A DNA stretch of 64,000 nucleotides, from contig JAYFQE010000004.1 of the NCBI GenBank assembly GCA_034927345.1, positions 186,001 to 250,000 on the forward strand, given 5' to 3'. The notes below the pieces were generated by a model, which made no database searches, was not told the origin of the DNA, and saw nothing but the letters and a program-made list of their open reading frames with translations. The position numbers and the translations under genes are program-made. This document shows, piece by piece, positions 33,439-41,795 of the stretch (position 1 is its first letter; every line of letters starts with the position of its first letter). Source of the stretch: JAYFQE01 sp034927345 (GTDB lineage Bacteria; Bacillota; Clostridia; Saccharofermentanales; UBA5734).

Positions 33439-34742
33439 AAAAACCGCAGCTGTTTGTCTTCTTTATTTTAATCCTAAGCACCTTGCTGCTTTCATCTTGT
33501 TCCGGCGCCGTTGATCGCTTGAACAGCTTGCTTCCCGACAGCTGGCGTTCCTTTGGACAAGGTCAGGCGAATAACGGTATGCTCTCAGATTACGAGCTGA
33601 TACAGAAAACGGCTGATGCAATAAGCAGCAAGAGCGATATTGCTTCAACTTATGATAGTATTCCGGCAAAGCAGCTTGATGGTTTATCACAAGATCAGTT
33701 CCAACAATATATTGAATTTTTACGGCGTGGCATATCGGGCGAACTTGCTTCGTTTTCCCAAATGTCCGATGCAGAAGAAACGGAAATAAAAGAAGAAATT
33801 CTAGCACGTTTGCCTGAGCAGAAAACCCTGGTCGCCAATTTACAAGGTTTTTGGCTCTACTATCAGGAATCTGGCCGTGATGAAGCGAAATTTGGCGTTT
33901 TTATTCAATCATCCAAGGATCAGCCGGCTGGAATATCAAAAGAATGGGTGGAAAGAATCCTCGATTTGCAGGATCTCTCATCGCTCTATTTTGACGCTAT
34001 AGACCAATCCGATACAGCTGCTTTGGCTGTCCTTCTTAAGCCGCAGGCCTTGTCGCAGGACATTCTGAATTTACGCGCTCAACGAATCATTGATTTTTAT
34101 CAGAACAATATCAGTTCCCGGTCATCTGATTTTAAGCTGACATATGCCAGAATGGATGGGATCGGATTCGATGAACTCGGCATAACGAATCCGGATCAGT
34201 CACAATCGGTCAGTCGTTCGATTGAATTGGTCGGTCAGCCGGATCGAAGCTGCCGGATCATTGACGTTATTCCGGATGTGATTAACACCGCCGATTTTCA
34301 GGTTTATTATACCGATAAATACCTCATGCAAATCGGGCAGTATATCAAAGATGAACCGGTTCAGATTAAGTCGCGTGATTTGGAGAGTATTATCGGCGCT
34401 CCCTTACTTCATGACGATACGACATGCACAACGGCTGCCAACGGCACTCAGAGACTGATATTATCCTATCAAAGCCTGGATCTGAAAGCAGTCGGTTCCT
34501 GCTTCAGACACAGCCGCTGGAACGGTCAGATTATCGATATAAAAATACACGACCAGGCCTGTCATATCGGTTCCGGACTAAGACCGGGGCAAACGGTTGA
34601 GGATATCCTGTCGGTATATCCATTCGCCAATGAAACCGGATATATAGTCCGCGGCAACACGGATGCCGGTGCTGTTCAATTACACTTTACAATTGAACAG
34701 GATGTAATATCGGCCATCGAGTTGACTTTACTGGACAGTTAA
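33435..34742 (+). CDS. Predicted lipoprotein of unknown function
   Basis: A 435-aa exported protein. Positively charged MKKPQ, a hydrophobic stretch and the lipobox LLSSC (Cys at residue 22) predict signal peptidase II cleavage and lipid anchoring. The mature part is rich in Ser, Gln and Asp and shows no domain I recognise. It is translationally coupled to the sigma factor gene, which may hint at a role in the same regulon. Function cannot be assigned. Confidence 0.75.
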   Translation: MKKPQLFVFFILILSTLLLSSCSGAVDRLNSLLPDSWRSFGQGQANNGMLSDYELIQKTADAISSKSDIASTYDSIPAKQLDGLSQDQFQQYIEFLRRGISGELASFSQMSDAEETEIKEEILARLPEQKTLVANLQGFWLYYQESGRDEAKFGVFIQSSKDQPAGISKEWVERILDLQDLSSLYFDAIDQSDTAALAVLLKPQALSQDILNLRAQRIIDFYQNNISSRSSDFKLTYARMDGIGFDELGITNPDQSQSVSRSIELVGQPDRSCRIIDVIPDVINTADFQVYYTDKYLMQIGQYIKDEPVQIKSRDLESIIGAPLLHDDTTCTTAANGTQRLILSYQSLDLKAVGSCFRHSRWNGQIIDIKIHDQACHIGSGLRPGQTVEDILSVYPFANETGYIVRGNTDAGAVQLHFTIEQDVISAIELTLLDS

Positions 34743-34760
34743 TGGGTCTGTTTGCAGTAA

Positions 34761-35525
34761 TTAAAGACCGCAGGGCACAAGCAGTTTCGTTTTCAGGCCG
34801 GCAATCGTTGCCGGATGAACGCCGCAATAATTGATATAAGATTCAGCTGACTGATATTGGCGGTAAAAATGCCGCAATGTTCTTTGCATATTTTCCGGAT
34901 TAGTGTTGAAAAAAATCCGGTCCTCGGAGGGTATCTGATCAATAAAGGTATCAAACCATGGTTTAAGCAAAGCGTGGCTGATCTTGTAATCGTCAATGAC
35001 ATCTTCTTCGCTGACACCGGCAAGAAGCAGAAGTAAAGCCGCAATAAGCCCGGTGCGGTCTTTCCCGTGTGAACAATTGAAGAAACAGGCGCCTTCCGGA
35101 GCATTGGCAAGGCAATTCATAACTTTACCAATGGCCTGGTGGGCATTGTCCAGAATGTACATATAGAGATCAGATAAATCAATGGCCCGATCGCCTGTTT
35201 TTTGCTGTTTCAGCATGGCAATTTCACCATCCAGTTCATCACCAAGCAAAGGAATGTTGAAATAGGAAATTTCAGAACAATCCTTGAGATTATGCGGTTG
35301 TTGACGCAGTTCGCTTTGGCTTCGCAAATCGATAACCGTTCGGACCGGATAATGGAGCAGCAGCTGCCGATCATATTGATTTAGCCGCACCGGAGCGTCG
35401 GCTCGTAAAAAACGTCCCGATACGGTCCGGCAGCCGTCTAAAGCAAGATAACCGCCGAGATCCCGTACATTGTATAATGTTTGTAAGGGCAGACAGCGGG
35501 TTTTTGCTGAATATTGTTCAAGCAT
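34761..35525 (-). CDS. Tyrosine-phosphatase-like protein (Y_phosphatase3 family)
   Basis: A 254-aa cytoplasmic phosphatase of the LipA/PtpB type. The N-terminus NVRDLGGYLA and FLRADAPVRLN are family landmarks. The P-loop is CSHGKDRTG (Cys near residue 169), with the catalytic Cys and Arg present; the residue before Cys is Asn rather than the usual His. Substrates may be phosphotyrosine proteins or phosphoinositides. It stands alone, convergent to the lipoprotein gene with only 18 bp between them. Confidence 0.82.
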   Translation of the reverse strand: MLEQYSAKTRCLPLQTLYNVRDLGGYLALDGCRTVSGRFLRADAPVRLNQYDRQLLLHYPVRTVIDLRSQSELRQQPHNLKDCSEISYFNIPLLGDELDGEIAMLKQQKTGDRAIDLSDLYMYILDNAHQAIGKVMNCLANAPEGACFFNCSHGKDRTGLIAALLLLLAGVSEEDVIDDYKISHALLKPWFDTFIDQIPSEDRIFFNTNPENMQRTLRHFYRQYQSAESYINYCGVHPATIAGLKTKLLVPCGL

Positions 35526-35602
35526 GAAGCAACCTCCAATAGTGTATTGATCTGTTGAACAAAGCGTCAGATATCGATTACCCTAATTATAAACGGATTA
35601 GG

Positions 35603-36160
35603 ATGAATGAAAAAGAGAGGTTCCCGAAAAAAATGATTAACGAAACAGACATACCTGTAAACCTGACAAGCGAACCGGAAAAGATATCCGGTTTCGAGAC
35701 GCCTGAACCGGTAATAGCGGTTATCCGCGTCGATGCAGACGCTTGCCCGGCATCGGTGAGACGTATTTTGGAACGGACAGCCCGGAAAAACCAGATCAGA
35801 CTTGTTTTCTATATTGATGACAGTCATGAATTGGAACCTGAATATGGAACAGTGATCAGGGTCGGGCAAGGGCATGATGCTGTTGACCTGGCCTTGGTTA
35901 ATCAAGCTGCAGCCGGTGATCTGATTATTACCCAGGATTATGGCCTGGGCGCTTTGGCATTGGCTAGAAAAGCGCTGGTGTTGCATCCAAGCGGTTTGGT
36001 TCTCGATGACGGCAATATTGATCAACTTCTTTTTGAACGGCATATATCGGCCAGAATACGCAAAGCCGGCGGAAGAACCAGTCATCTTCATAAACGAACG
36101 ACTGCATATGATCAATCATTTGAGAAGCAACTGCAGTTGATGATCAAAAAAATCTTGTGA
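35603..36160 (+). CDS. UPF0178 (YaiI/YqxD) family protein
   Basis: A protein of about 185 aa. The conserved DUF188 core begins at IRVDADACPASVRRILERTA and includes GHDAVDLALVNQAAAGDLIITQDYGLGALAL and a C-terminal RKAGGRTSHLHKRT segment. The fold is PIN-like with several conserved Asp residues, suggesting a metal-dependent nuclease, but function is unproven. There are about 35 residues before the core, and starts at 35555 (TTG) or 35633 are also possible. Confidence 0.85.
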   Translation: MNEKERFPKKMINETDIPVNLTSEPEKISGFETPEPVIAVIRVDADACPASVRRILERTARKNQIRLVFYIDDSHELEPEYGTVIRVGQGHDAVDLALVNQAAAGDLIITQDYGLGALALARKALVLHPSGLVLDDGNIDQLLFERHISARIRKAGGRTSHLHKRTTAYDQSFEKQLQLMIKKIL

Positions 36161-36186
36161 TTCGGGAAGAAAGAAGGGAAACAGTC

Positions 36187-36221
36187 AAAGATGCCGGATC
36201 GGCAAATGATCCGGCATCTTT
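36187..36221. terminator. Bidirectional intrinsic terminator
   Basis: A perfect 14-bp stem (AAAGATGCCGGATC with GATCCGGCATCTTT) around a 7-nt loop lies between the convergent UPF0178 and rplY genes. The A-rich and T-rich ends let it work in both directions. Confidence 0.85.
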
Positions 36222-36237
36222 GCATATGGACATAATG

Positions 36238-36819
36238 TTATTCTTCTGATTGAACTTCTTCAGTTTCTTCGGCAGGTTTTTCTTTGACGGCCTTGATGAC
36301 TGCATAGATTTCTTGTTCGGGATCGAGTATTTTAATTTCGGCCGGAAGATGGAAATCGATAGCAGTAACGGTTGAACCCTGTTCCTTTTTAGCGATGTCG
36401 ACGGTAACTACATCCGGCATAAGCATCGGCTTGCCGATTACGGCAACCTCGTCTTTATAAACCTGTATCTGCAGCAAATGGCTTTCCAAATCATCGCGGC
36501 CGTGATAGGAAATCGGTAAAATCATCTTAACATCCTGCTCCGTTGAAACCAATTGGATGGAAGCATGAATGACTTTGCCGTCAACAGGATTCTTCTGCAA
36601 TTCTTTAATAAAACCGAATTTTTTCGCGTCTTCAAAATCGACCCATAATTTGGCGTTTGACCCGTGCCTTGTAATAATTCTATTTAATTCAATGGCTTCA
36701 AACTGCACGGAAGTCGAAGTGGTATCGTTCGCATTGAGGACGCCGGGAATGAAGCCTGCCCTTCTGGCCTTTTTGGGACTCTCGCTTCTTGTCATAGCCT
36801 TTAAGATAATTTCTTCCAT
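36238..36819 (-). CDS. rplY: Ribosomal protein L25 / general stress protein Ctc
   Basis: A 193-aa two-domain L25 of the TL5/Ctc type. The N-terminal 5S rRNA-binding domain (residues about 1-95: RSESPKKARRAGFIPGVL) is followed by the C-terminal beta domain (about 100-180), with an acidic tail (EEVQSEE). It stabilises 5S rRNA in the large subunit. An extended -10 (TGTTATAAT on the minus strand, complement at 36961-36966) lies upstream. A TCGTTTT/AAAACGA hairpin at 36869-36903 sits in the presumed leader. Confidence 0.9.
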   Translation of the reverse strand: MEEIILKAMTRSESPKKARRAGFIPGVLNANDTTSTSVQFEAIELNRIITRHGSNAKLWVDFEDAKKFGFIKELQKNPVDGKVIHASIQLVSTEQDVKMILPISYHGRDDLESHLLQIQVYKDEVAVIGKPMLMPDVVTVDIAKKEQGSTVTAIDFHLPAEIKILDPEQEIYAVIKAVKEKPAEETEEVQSEE

Positions 36820-37067
36820 AAAAATGACTCCTTTGGTTTATGCCGTGATGGGGAAAATGGCCAAATCATCGTTTTGATTGGTACTCGTGCTATACGAAAA
36901 CGAATTTTTGCAATCGTGCGAATCTGGAACCCTATGGGCGGCTGCTTACTTGTAATATTAATTATAACACGATCCAGAGCACAATCATGCCTGATTATCT
37001 TTTTAATTCATGAACTCAACTTTCCCGCAGACTTTTCATGATCATGATGATGTGCCGCCGCTCAATA

Positions 37068-37095
37068 TTGACAGTCTGTTTTTGAGGCGTATAAT
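37068..37095 (+). promoter_or_regulatory. Consensus promoter of proS
   Basis: TTGACA (37068-37073), a 16-bp spacer and TATAAT (37090-37095) match the housekeeping sigma consensus exactly. It lies about 120 bp before the proS start. No T-box signature is seen in the leader. The rest of the 396-bp gap between rplY and proS holds the rplY promoter and a small hairpin and is otherwise unremarkable. Confidence 0.8.
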
Positions 37096-37215
37096 GATGC
37101 CAATTTAATCTGTTATGTTGTGATAGGCGTTCCGCCGTTATCTGAGTCCATTTTTTGATTGGGCGCTTTATTTATATATATCGAACCGGATTTATATCGG
37201 ACAGGGGGAGTTCAG

Positions 37216-38934
37216 TTGAAAATTAGCAAACTAGTTGGTAACCGATTTAAAGAGCGGCCTTCCGATTGTGTTATCGACAGCCACGCGCTCATGCTTAGAG
37301 GCGGTTATATGAAATATGTGGCAAGCGGGATTTTTTCACAATATGCGCCGCTTCGCCGTATCACAAGAAAGCTTGAACAGATAATCCGGGAAGAAATGGA
37401 TGCCATAGATGGGCAGGAGGTTTTGTTTCCGGTAGTGTTGCCGGGCGCTTTATGGGAAGAATCCGGCCGGTATGCCCGCATTGGCAGCGAATTGGTCAAA
37501 TTTAAAGATAGAAACCAAAATCCGCTTGTACTAGGAATGACACATGAAGAGGCAGCTGTGCACCTGGCCCGGGAGTATGGAAAAAGTTATGCCCGATATC
37601 CCTTTATGATCTATCAAATACAAACCAAGTTCAGAGACGAAGCCCGTCCTCGCGGGGGATTGATTCGAGTCCGTGAATTTACAATGAAGGACGCTTATTC
37701 ATTCCACACGTCACAAGAGGACTTGGATCAGTATTATGCACGATGTTTTCAGGCTTATGAGAATATCTTTTCCCGGGCCGGCATTCCAGAGGTAATATCC
37801 GTTGCGTCTGATTCGGGAATGATGGGCGGCAGCCTGTCGCACGAGTTTATGTTGTTAACGCCGGCTGGGGAAGACTCGATAGCAATATGCGGCGAATGCC
37901 ATTATCGCGCCAACCTGGAGGCTGCCGAGAATATGGTTGTCAACTGCCGTATTGGTGAAACCGAAACATTGGAGCTGGTCTATACACCTGACATACATAC
38001 CGTTGACGATCTGTGTTCATTCTTGAAAACGCCTTTGGAACGCTCCTGTAAGGCGGTTGTTTATCAAAAGGGCAGTTCCGGAGCCTATGTTGTTGTGTTT
38101 ATCAGAGGCGATTTTGATGTCAACGAAACAAAATTGGCAAATTATCTGGACGATGAACTATATCCTGCCGTCATCACAGAGGATTGCGGGCTTTTTGCCG
38201 GATTCATCGGACCGTATCATATAAAAGGCGATATCGTCGTTTTGTTTGATCGATCCCTGCAAGGTACACATAATTTATCTTGCGGAGCCAATATTGTTGA
38301 CCATCATTATACGGGTTTACAAATAGAACGTGATGTCGGCAGTGTGGCATATCTGGATCTTGCCAAAGCAAAAGAAGGCGGAATCTGTCCCCAATGCGGC
38401 AAAAAGGCAATATCGATTTCCCGCGGCATAGAAGTCGGCAATATTTTCCAGTTGGGTGACAAATACACCAGAGCTATGGACATGCGTTTTATTGATCAGG
38501 ACGGCAATCCACAATACCCGGTCATGGGGTGTTACGGCATCGGCATCGGCAGATTGGCCGCGGCTATTTGTGAAGCGCATCACGATGATTACGGCCCGAT
38601 ATGGCCGATATCGGTTGCTCCGTGGCAAGTTTATCTTTGCTGTGTTCGTTCGGACGATGTGGCGGCAAAAAGCTGCGCCGATTCTTTATATAACGAATTG
38701 CAAAACCGGGGAACCGAAGTTATTTATGACGACAGACCGGTCAGAGCCGGCGTTATGTTCTCGGACGCGGATTTACTCGGCGTACCCATAAAAGTTGTTG
38801 TCAGCCCCCGCAATATTCAGGCTTCATACTGTGAAATTATCACCAGAGATAAACAAATAAACATAAAGGCAAACTTGAATGAAGCCATTGATTCAATTGA
38901 AAAATTAATTGATCAATTAAAATCGCAGGATTAG
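37216..38934 (+). CDS. proS: Prolyl-tRNA synthetase (bacterial type)
   Basis: A 572-aa class II synthetase. Catalytic motifs 1 and 2 include GMTHEEAAVHLAREY and FRDEARPRGGLIRVREFTMKDAYSFH; motif 3 is MGCYGIGIGRLAAAICE. An insertion of about 170 residues between motifs 2 and 3 is the editing (INS) domain that deacylates Ala-tRNA-Pro. The C-terminal anticodon domain begins at PISVAPWQVYL. The start is TTG at 37216 with GGGGGAG five bases upstream, fitting the family N-terminus. Confidence 0.95.
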   Translation: MKISKLVGNRFKERPSDCVIDSHALMLRGGYMKYVASGIFSQYAPLRRITRKLEQIIREEMDAIDGQEVLFPVVLPGALWEESGRYARIGSELVKFKDRNQNPLVLGMTHEEAAVHLAREYGKSYARYPFMIYQIQTKFRDEARPRGGLIRVREFTMKDAYSFHTSQEDLDQYYARCFQAYENIFSRAGIPEVISVASDSGMMGGSLSHEFMLLTPAGEDSIAICGECHYRANLEAAENMVVNCRIGETETLELVYTPDIHTVDDLCSFLKTPLERSCKAVVYQKGSSGAYVVVFIRGDFDVNETKLANYLDDELYPAVITEDCGLFAGFIGPYHIKGDIVVLFDRSLQGTHNLSCGANIVDHHYTGLQIERDVGSVAYLDLAKAKEGGICPQCGKKAISISRGIEVGNIFQLGDKYTRAMDMRFIDQDGNPQYPVMGCYGIGIGRLAAAICEAHHDDYGPIWPISVAPWQVYLCCVRSDDVAAKSCADSLYNELQNRGTEVIYDDRPVRAGVMFSDADLLGVPIKVVVSPRNIQASYCEIITRDKQINIKANLNEAIDSIEKLIDQLKSQD

Positions 38935-38947
38935 GTATGGATGAAAA

Positions 38948-39976
38948 TTATTGATCGGTAAATCGCCAGATGCGTGAATCAATGTAAATCGAATGATCTT
39001 CCGGCAGCAGACCGTCGGACAGATAGGCGTATGCGGCCTCGATGCAGCGAACGCCCTGCGTATAGGTGTCCTGAGCCAGTAAAGCTGCAATCATGCCGCT
39101 TTGCGTATACTGAGTATTTTTTTCGGGATTTTCATAGCCGACAACAACAATTTTTTCCGGAGGCTTTAGTTTGCGGATGGCCAGACATACCTGGGGCAGC
39201 ATCCCCTGGGATACGTAGACGGCTTGAAACTGGTTGTCATATTTTTCATGGAGAATGCGCGCTAATTGCGCAGAAAAACTTGAGGGGGAGATATTCCGGG
39301 TGTCTACGGTTCCTACCCAGCGTGCTTTTGGCGCCAAAAGAGTGATCCTGCGGCGAAAGCCTTCATCTCTCTGGTTGACCATGACCGGTGAGCCGTATGT
39401 AATTTTTAGAATATCGGCGTGTGTAAACAACATATTTGCACAGGCATCGGCCAGACGAACGCCATCCATATAAAAATCCGAGCCGGTATAAAACAGAAAG
39501 GGGAAATCTGCAGATTCATTAAAGCAGACAACGGGTATCCGTCCGGCAATTTGTGCGAGTTTTTGCTGAACCGAGGTAAATGCCGGCGGCGTAATGATCA
39601 GTAAATCAATCTGCAGATCTTCCAGATAATCCAGACAGTACAGCGCATCCTTTTCACTGCATAGATTCGCAAAAAGACTGAATACGACGTGCAAGTTTTG
39701 ATGATTAGATTCTGCTGCCTGCATGCCAAGAATAGCCGGATTCCAAAAATAATAGGGATTGATCGGCATGACGACGCCAACCAGAAAGCCGGTGCTTCTT
39801 TGCTTAACCCGCTTTTTTTGCACCGGCGTGTATTCGAGAGCCTGCGCTGTTTTTAATATCGCTTCCTTAGTCTGGCTGTCAACTGAACCGCAATTGTTTA
39901 ATGCTTTGGATACAGTAGATTGGGATAAATTCATTATCTGAGAAATCGTTTGAGCGTTTCCCTTTTCATTTTTCAT
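38948..39976 (-). CDS. LacI-family transcriptional regulator
   Basis: A 342-aa repressor. The N-terminal HTH (ISQIMNLSQSTVSKALNNCGSVDSQTKEAIL, hinge KRVKQ) is followed by a periplasmic-binding-protein-like sensor domain. It is divergent from the Gfo/Idh/MocA oxidoreductase gene, 198 bp away, and probably controls it. An ATGATAATCAT palindrome at 40123-40133 in that gap is an operator candidate, though without the central CG typical of LacI sites. The ligand is unknown. Confidence 0.87.
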   Translation of the reverse strand: MKNEKGNAQTISQIMNLSQSTVSKALNNCGSVDSQTKEAILKTAQALEYTPVQKKRVKQRSTGFLVGVVMPINPYYFWNPAILGMQAAESNHQNLHVVFSLFANLCSEKDALYCLDYLEDLQIDLLIITPPAFTSVQQKLAQIAGRIPVVCFNESADFPFLFYTGSDFYMDGVRLADACANMLFTHADILKITYGSPVMVNQRDEGFRRRITLLAPKARWVGTVDTRNISPSSFSAQLARILHEKYDNQFQAVYVSQGMLPQVCLAIRKLKPPEKIVVVGYENPEKNTQYTQSGMIAALLAQDTYTQGVRCIEAAYAYLSDGLLPEDHSIYIDSRIWRFTDQ

Positions 39977-40174
39977 GATCTATCCTCACGATTCCGGCAT
40001 TGCGATCATTCTTTTTGTATCATCACATGTTTTCATTTTTCCTGTAATACACAGATTGAACAAAAATTGCCCGAACGATTTGGCGATTTCTGACATGATA
40101 AAAAAGCACGGGGCATGGGATGATGATAATCATGGAAGGGTAACCGGTCAATTAACATTGAAAGAAGGATTTTT

Positions 40175-41434
40175 ATGACAGGCAAATTGAAAGTCGGCGT
40201 TTTTGGCGCTGCCCGCGGAAAATGTATGATCGATGTTTTAGCCAAGCATCCGGATGCACAATTGGTGGCGGTTTGCGATAAATACAAGCCGCTGCTCCAG
40301 GAAGTGACCAAGCTGGCCGAAACGACCGGGGAGAAGGTTGCTGTTTATGAAGATTTTGAAGATTTCTTCCGTCATGATATGGACGCCGTGGTATTGGCCA
40401 ATTATGCCAATGAACACGCGACTTATGCCATCCGTCTGTTAAAATCAGGCCGGCATGTGATGAGCGAAGTCTTGCCTTGCGAAACGATGGCCCAGGCCGT
40501 TGCTCTGGTCGAAGCTGTCGAAGAAAGCGGGAAGGTTTATGCTTATGCGGAAAACTATTGTTATATGAACCAAACATTTGAAATGTGGAAAAGATACGAA
40601 CGCGGTGAAATCGGCGAGATAACCTATGCCGAAGGTGAGTATGTTCATGACTGTTCCTCAATCTGGCCGCAGATTACTTATGGCGAACGTAACCATTGGC
40701 GCAATATCATGTTTTCAACGTTCTATTGCACCCACAGTATCGGCCCGATGCTGACCATATCCGGCCGGCGTCCGGTTCAGGTTGTGGGTTTTGAAACGCC
40801 GCTTAACCAGCAGATGATCGATCTCGGTTCATTAGACGGCGGCTGCGGCGCTATCGAGATGATCACATTGGATAATGGCGCCATTGCCAAAAGCGTCCAC
40901 GGCGGTTTAAAACGTGAGCCGGGCAGCATAAATTACGAGATTTACGGAACCCGCGGCATGATGGAAACCGAACGATTTGATTCCACGAAGTTAAATGTCT
41001 ATATCGAAGGTGAAAAGCTTTGCCATGGCGAATTGAAAAATTATGCGCCGGAGAAGTTTGTATCAGCTGATTTAGCGGCAACTTTTGGCGGTCATGGCGG
41101 CAGCGACTTTTATGCGACACATTTTTTCCTTCAAAAAATATTAGGCCGCCCGGAAGGGGTAAAATACAGTATTGATGTTTATACGGCAGTGGATATGGGC
41201 ATCTGCGGCATACTGGCATATCGTTCAATACTCAACGGCAATCATCCCGTTCAAGTGCCGAATCTCCGGATTAAGGAAGAACGGGACGCTTACCGGCATG
41301 ATCATGCCTGCACGAATCCGCCTGTCGCGGGCGATATGATATTGCCTCATTATCATGCCGGCAATTTTCCGATTCCTGATACGGTATATGAGAAGGTTCG
41401 CCGTCTCTGGCTTGAGGGCAAAAATGCCGAATAA
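40175..41434 (+). CDS. Gfo/Idh/MocA-family oxidoreductase
   Basis: A 419-aa NAD(P)-dependent sugar or inositol dehydrogenase-like protein. The Rossmann domain starts KVGVFGAARG..., and the DKYKPLLQE stretch marks the end of the second strand. EVLPCETMAQAVALVEAVE holds the position where the family Lys is usually EKP; here it reads EVLP, so the usual Lys is missing. The C-terminal dimer domain includes YAEGEYVHDCS. Without that Lys, non-redox activity, as in some glycosidases of this fold, is possible. LacI-type regulation is likely. Confidence 0.8.
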   Translation: MTGKLKVGVFGAARGKCMIDVLAKHPDAQLVAVCDKYKPLLQEVTKLAETTGEKVAVYEDFEDFFRHDMDAVVLANYANEHATYAIRLLKSGRHVMSEVLPCETMAQAVALVEAVEESGKVYAYAENYCYMNQTFEMWKRYERGEIGEITYAEGEYVHDCSSIWPQITYGERNHWRNIMFSTFYCTHSIGPMLTISGRRPVQVVGFETPLNQQMIDLGSLDGGCGAIEMITLDNGAIAKSVHGGLKREPGSINYEIYGTRGMMETERFDSTKLNVYIEGEKLCHGELKNYAPEKFVSADLAATFGGHGGSDFYATHFFLQKILGRPEGVKYSIDVYTAVDMGICGILAYRSILNGNHPVQVPNLRIKEERDAYRHDHACTNPPVAGDMILPHYHAGNFPIPDTVYEKVRRLWLEGKNAE

Positions 41435-41457
41435 AAGTATGAAAAGAGATAGGATGA

Positions 41458-41744
41458 TTGACGCTTTCCCGGTTTTTTGATATGATCCAACTAAAATATT
41501 ACTTTGAACAATGAGGATGAACATGAACCGCACACATAAATGGATCGCATACCAATCGCTCATGACCGCCAGAATGGCCTTGATGGGGATTAGTGCGCCC
41601 TTTTGCCGGCAGCAGTCCGACTTTGTCAGGCGGTCATCGATCATTCCTCAGCGGCATCAGCTGACTTTTCGTCAACGCTAAAGCCTGTCTGAAAGAAAAC
41701 GATCGAACCCCAAAGCAAAAGAGGCTTTGGGGTTTTTCTTTTTT
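41458..41744 (+). promoter_or_regulatory. Leader-peptide attenuator upstream of the ABC-F gene
   Basis: A promoter TTGACG (41458-41463), 17 bp, TATGAT (41481-41486) is followed by a short ORF and then a strong intrinsic terminator (AACCCCAAAGC, 7-nt loop, GCTTTGGGGTT, TTTCTTTTTT; 41706-41744), 51 bp before the ABC-F start. The 5' terminator strand can partly pair with GGCCTTGATGGGGATT (41576-41591) inside the ORF, an antiterminator candidate. The architecture matches drug-induced ribosome-stalling attenuators of antibiotic-resistance ABC-F genes. The parts are seen; the mechanism is inferred. Confidence 0.72.
41523..41681 (+). CDS. Putative 52-aa regulatory leader peptide
   Basis: An ORF starting MNRTHKWIAYQSLMTARM and ending in LTFRQR, with TGAGGA five bases before its ATG. 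It is Arg- and Gln-rich, resembles no known protein, and lies entirely between the promoter and the terminator of the ABC-F leader. It is probably translated to sense ribosome inhibition rather than to make a functional product. Confidence 0.6.
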   Translation: MNRTHKWIAYQSLMTARMALMGISAPFCRQQSDFVRRSSIIPQRHQLTFRQR

Positions 41745-41795
41745 CAGCACACTATTTTGCCCGGCATAGTTATGTGAAGACGGAGGAGTCTGTAA

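Noticed and set aside
37096..37215. T-box leader on proS
   Set aside because: The conserved T-box sequence and a following terminator are absent.
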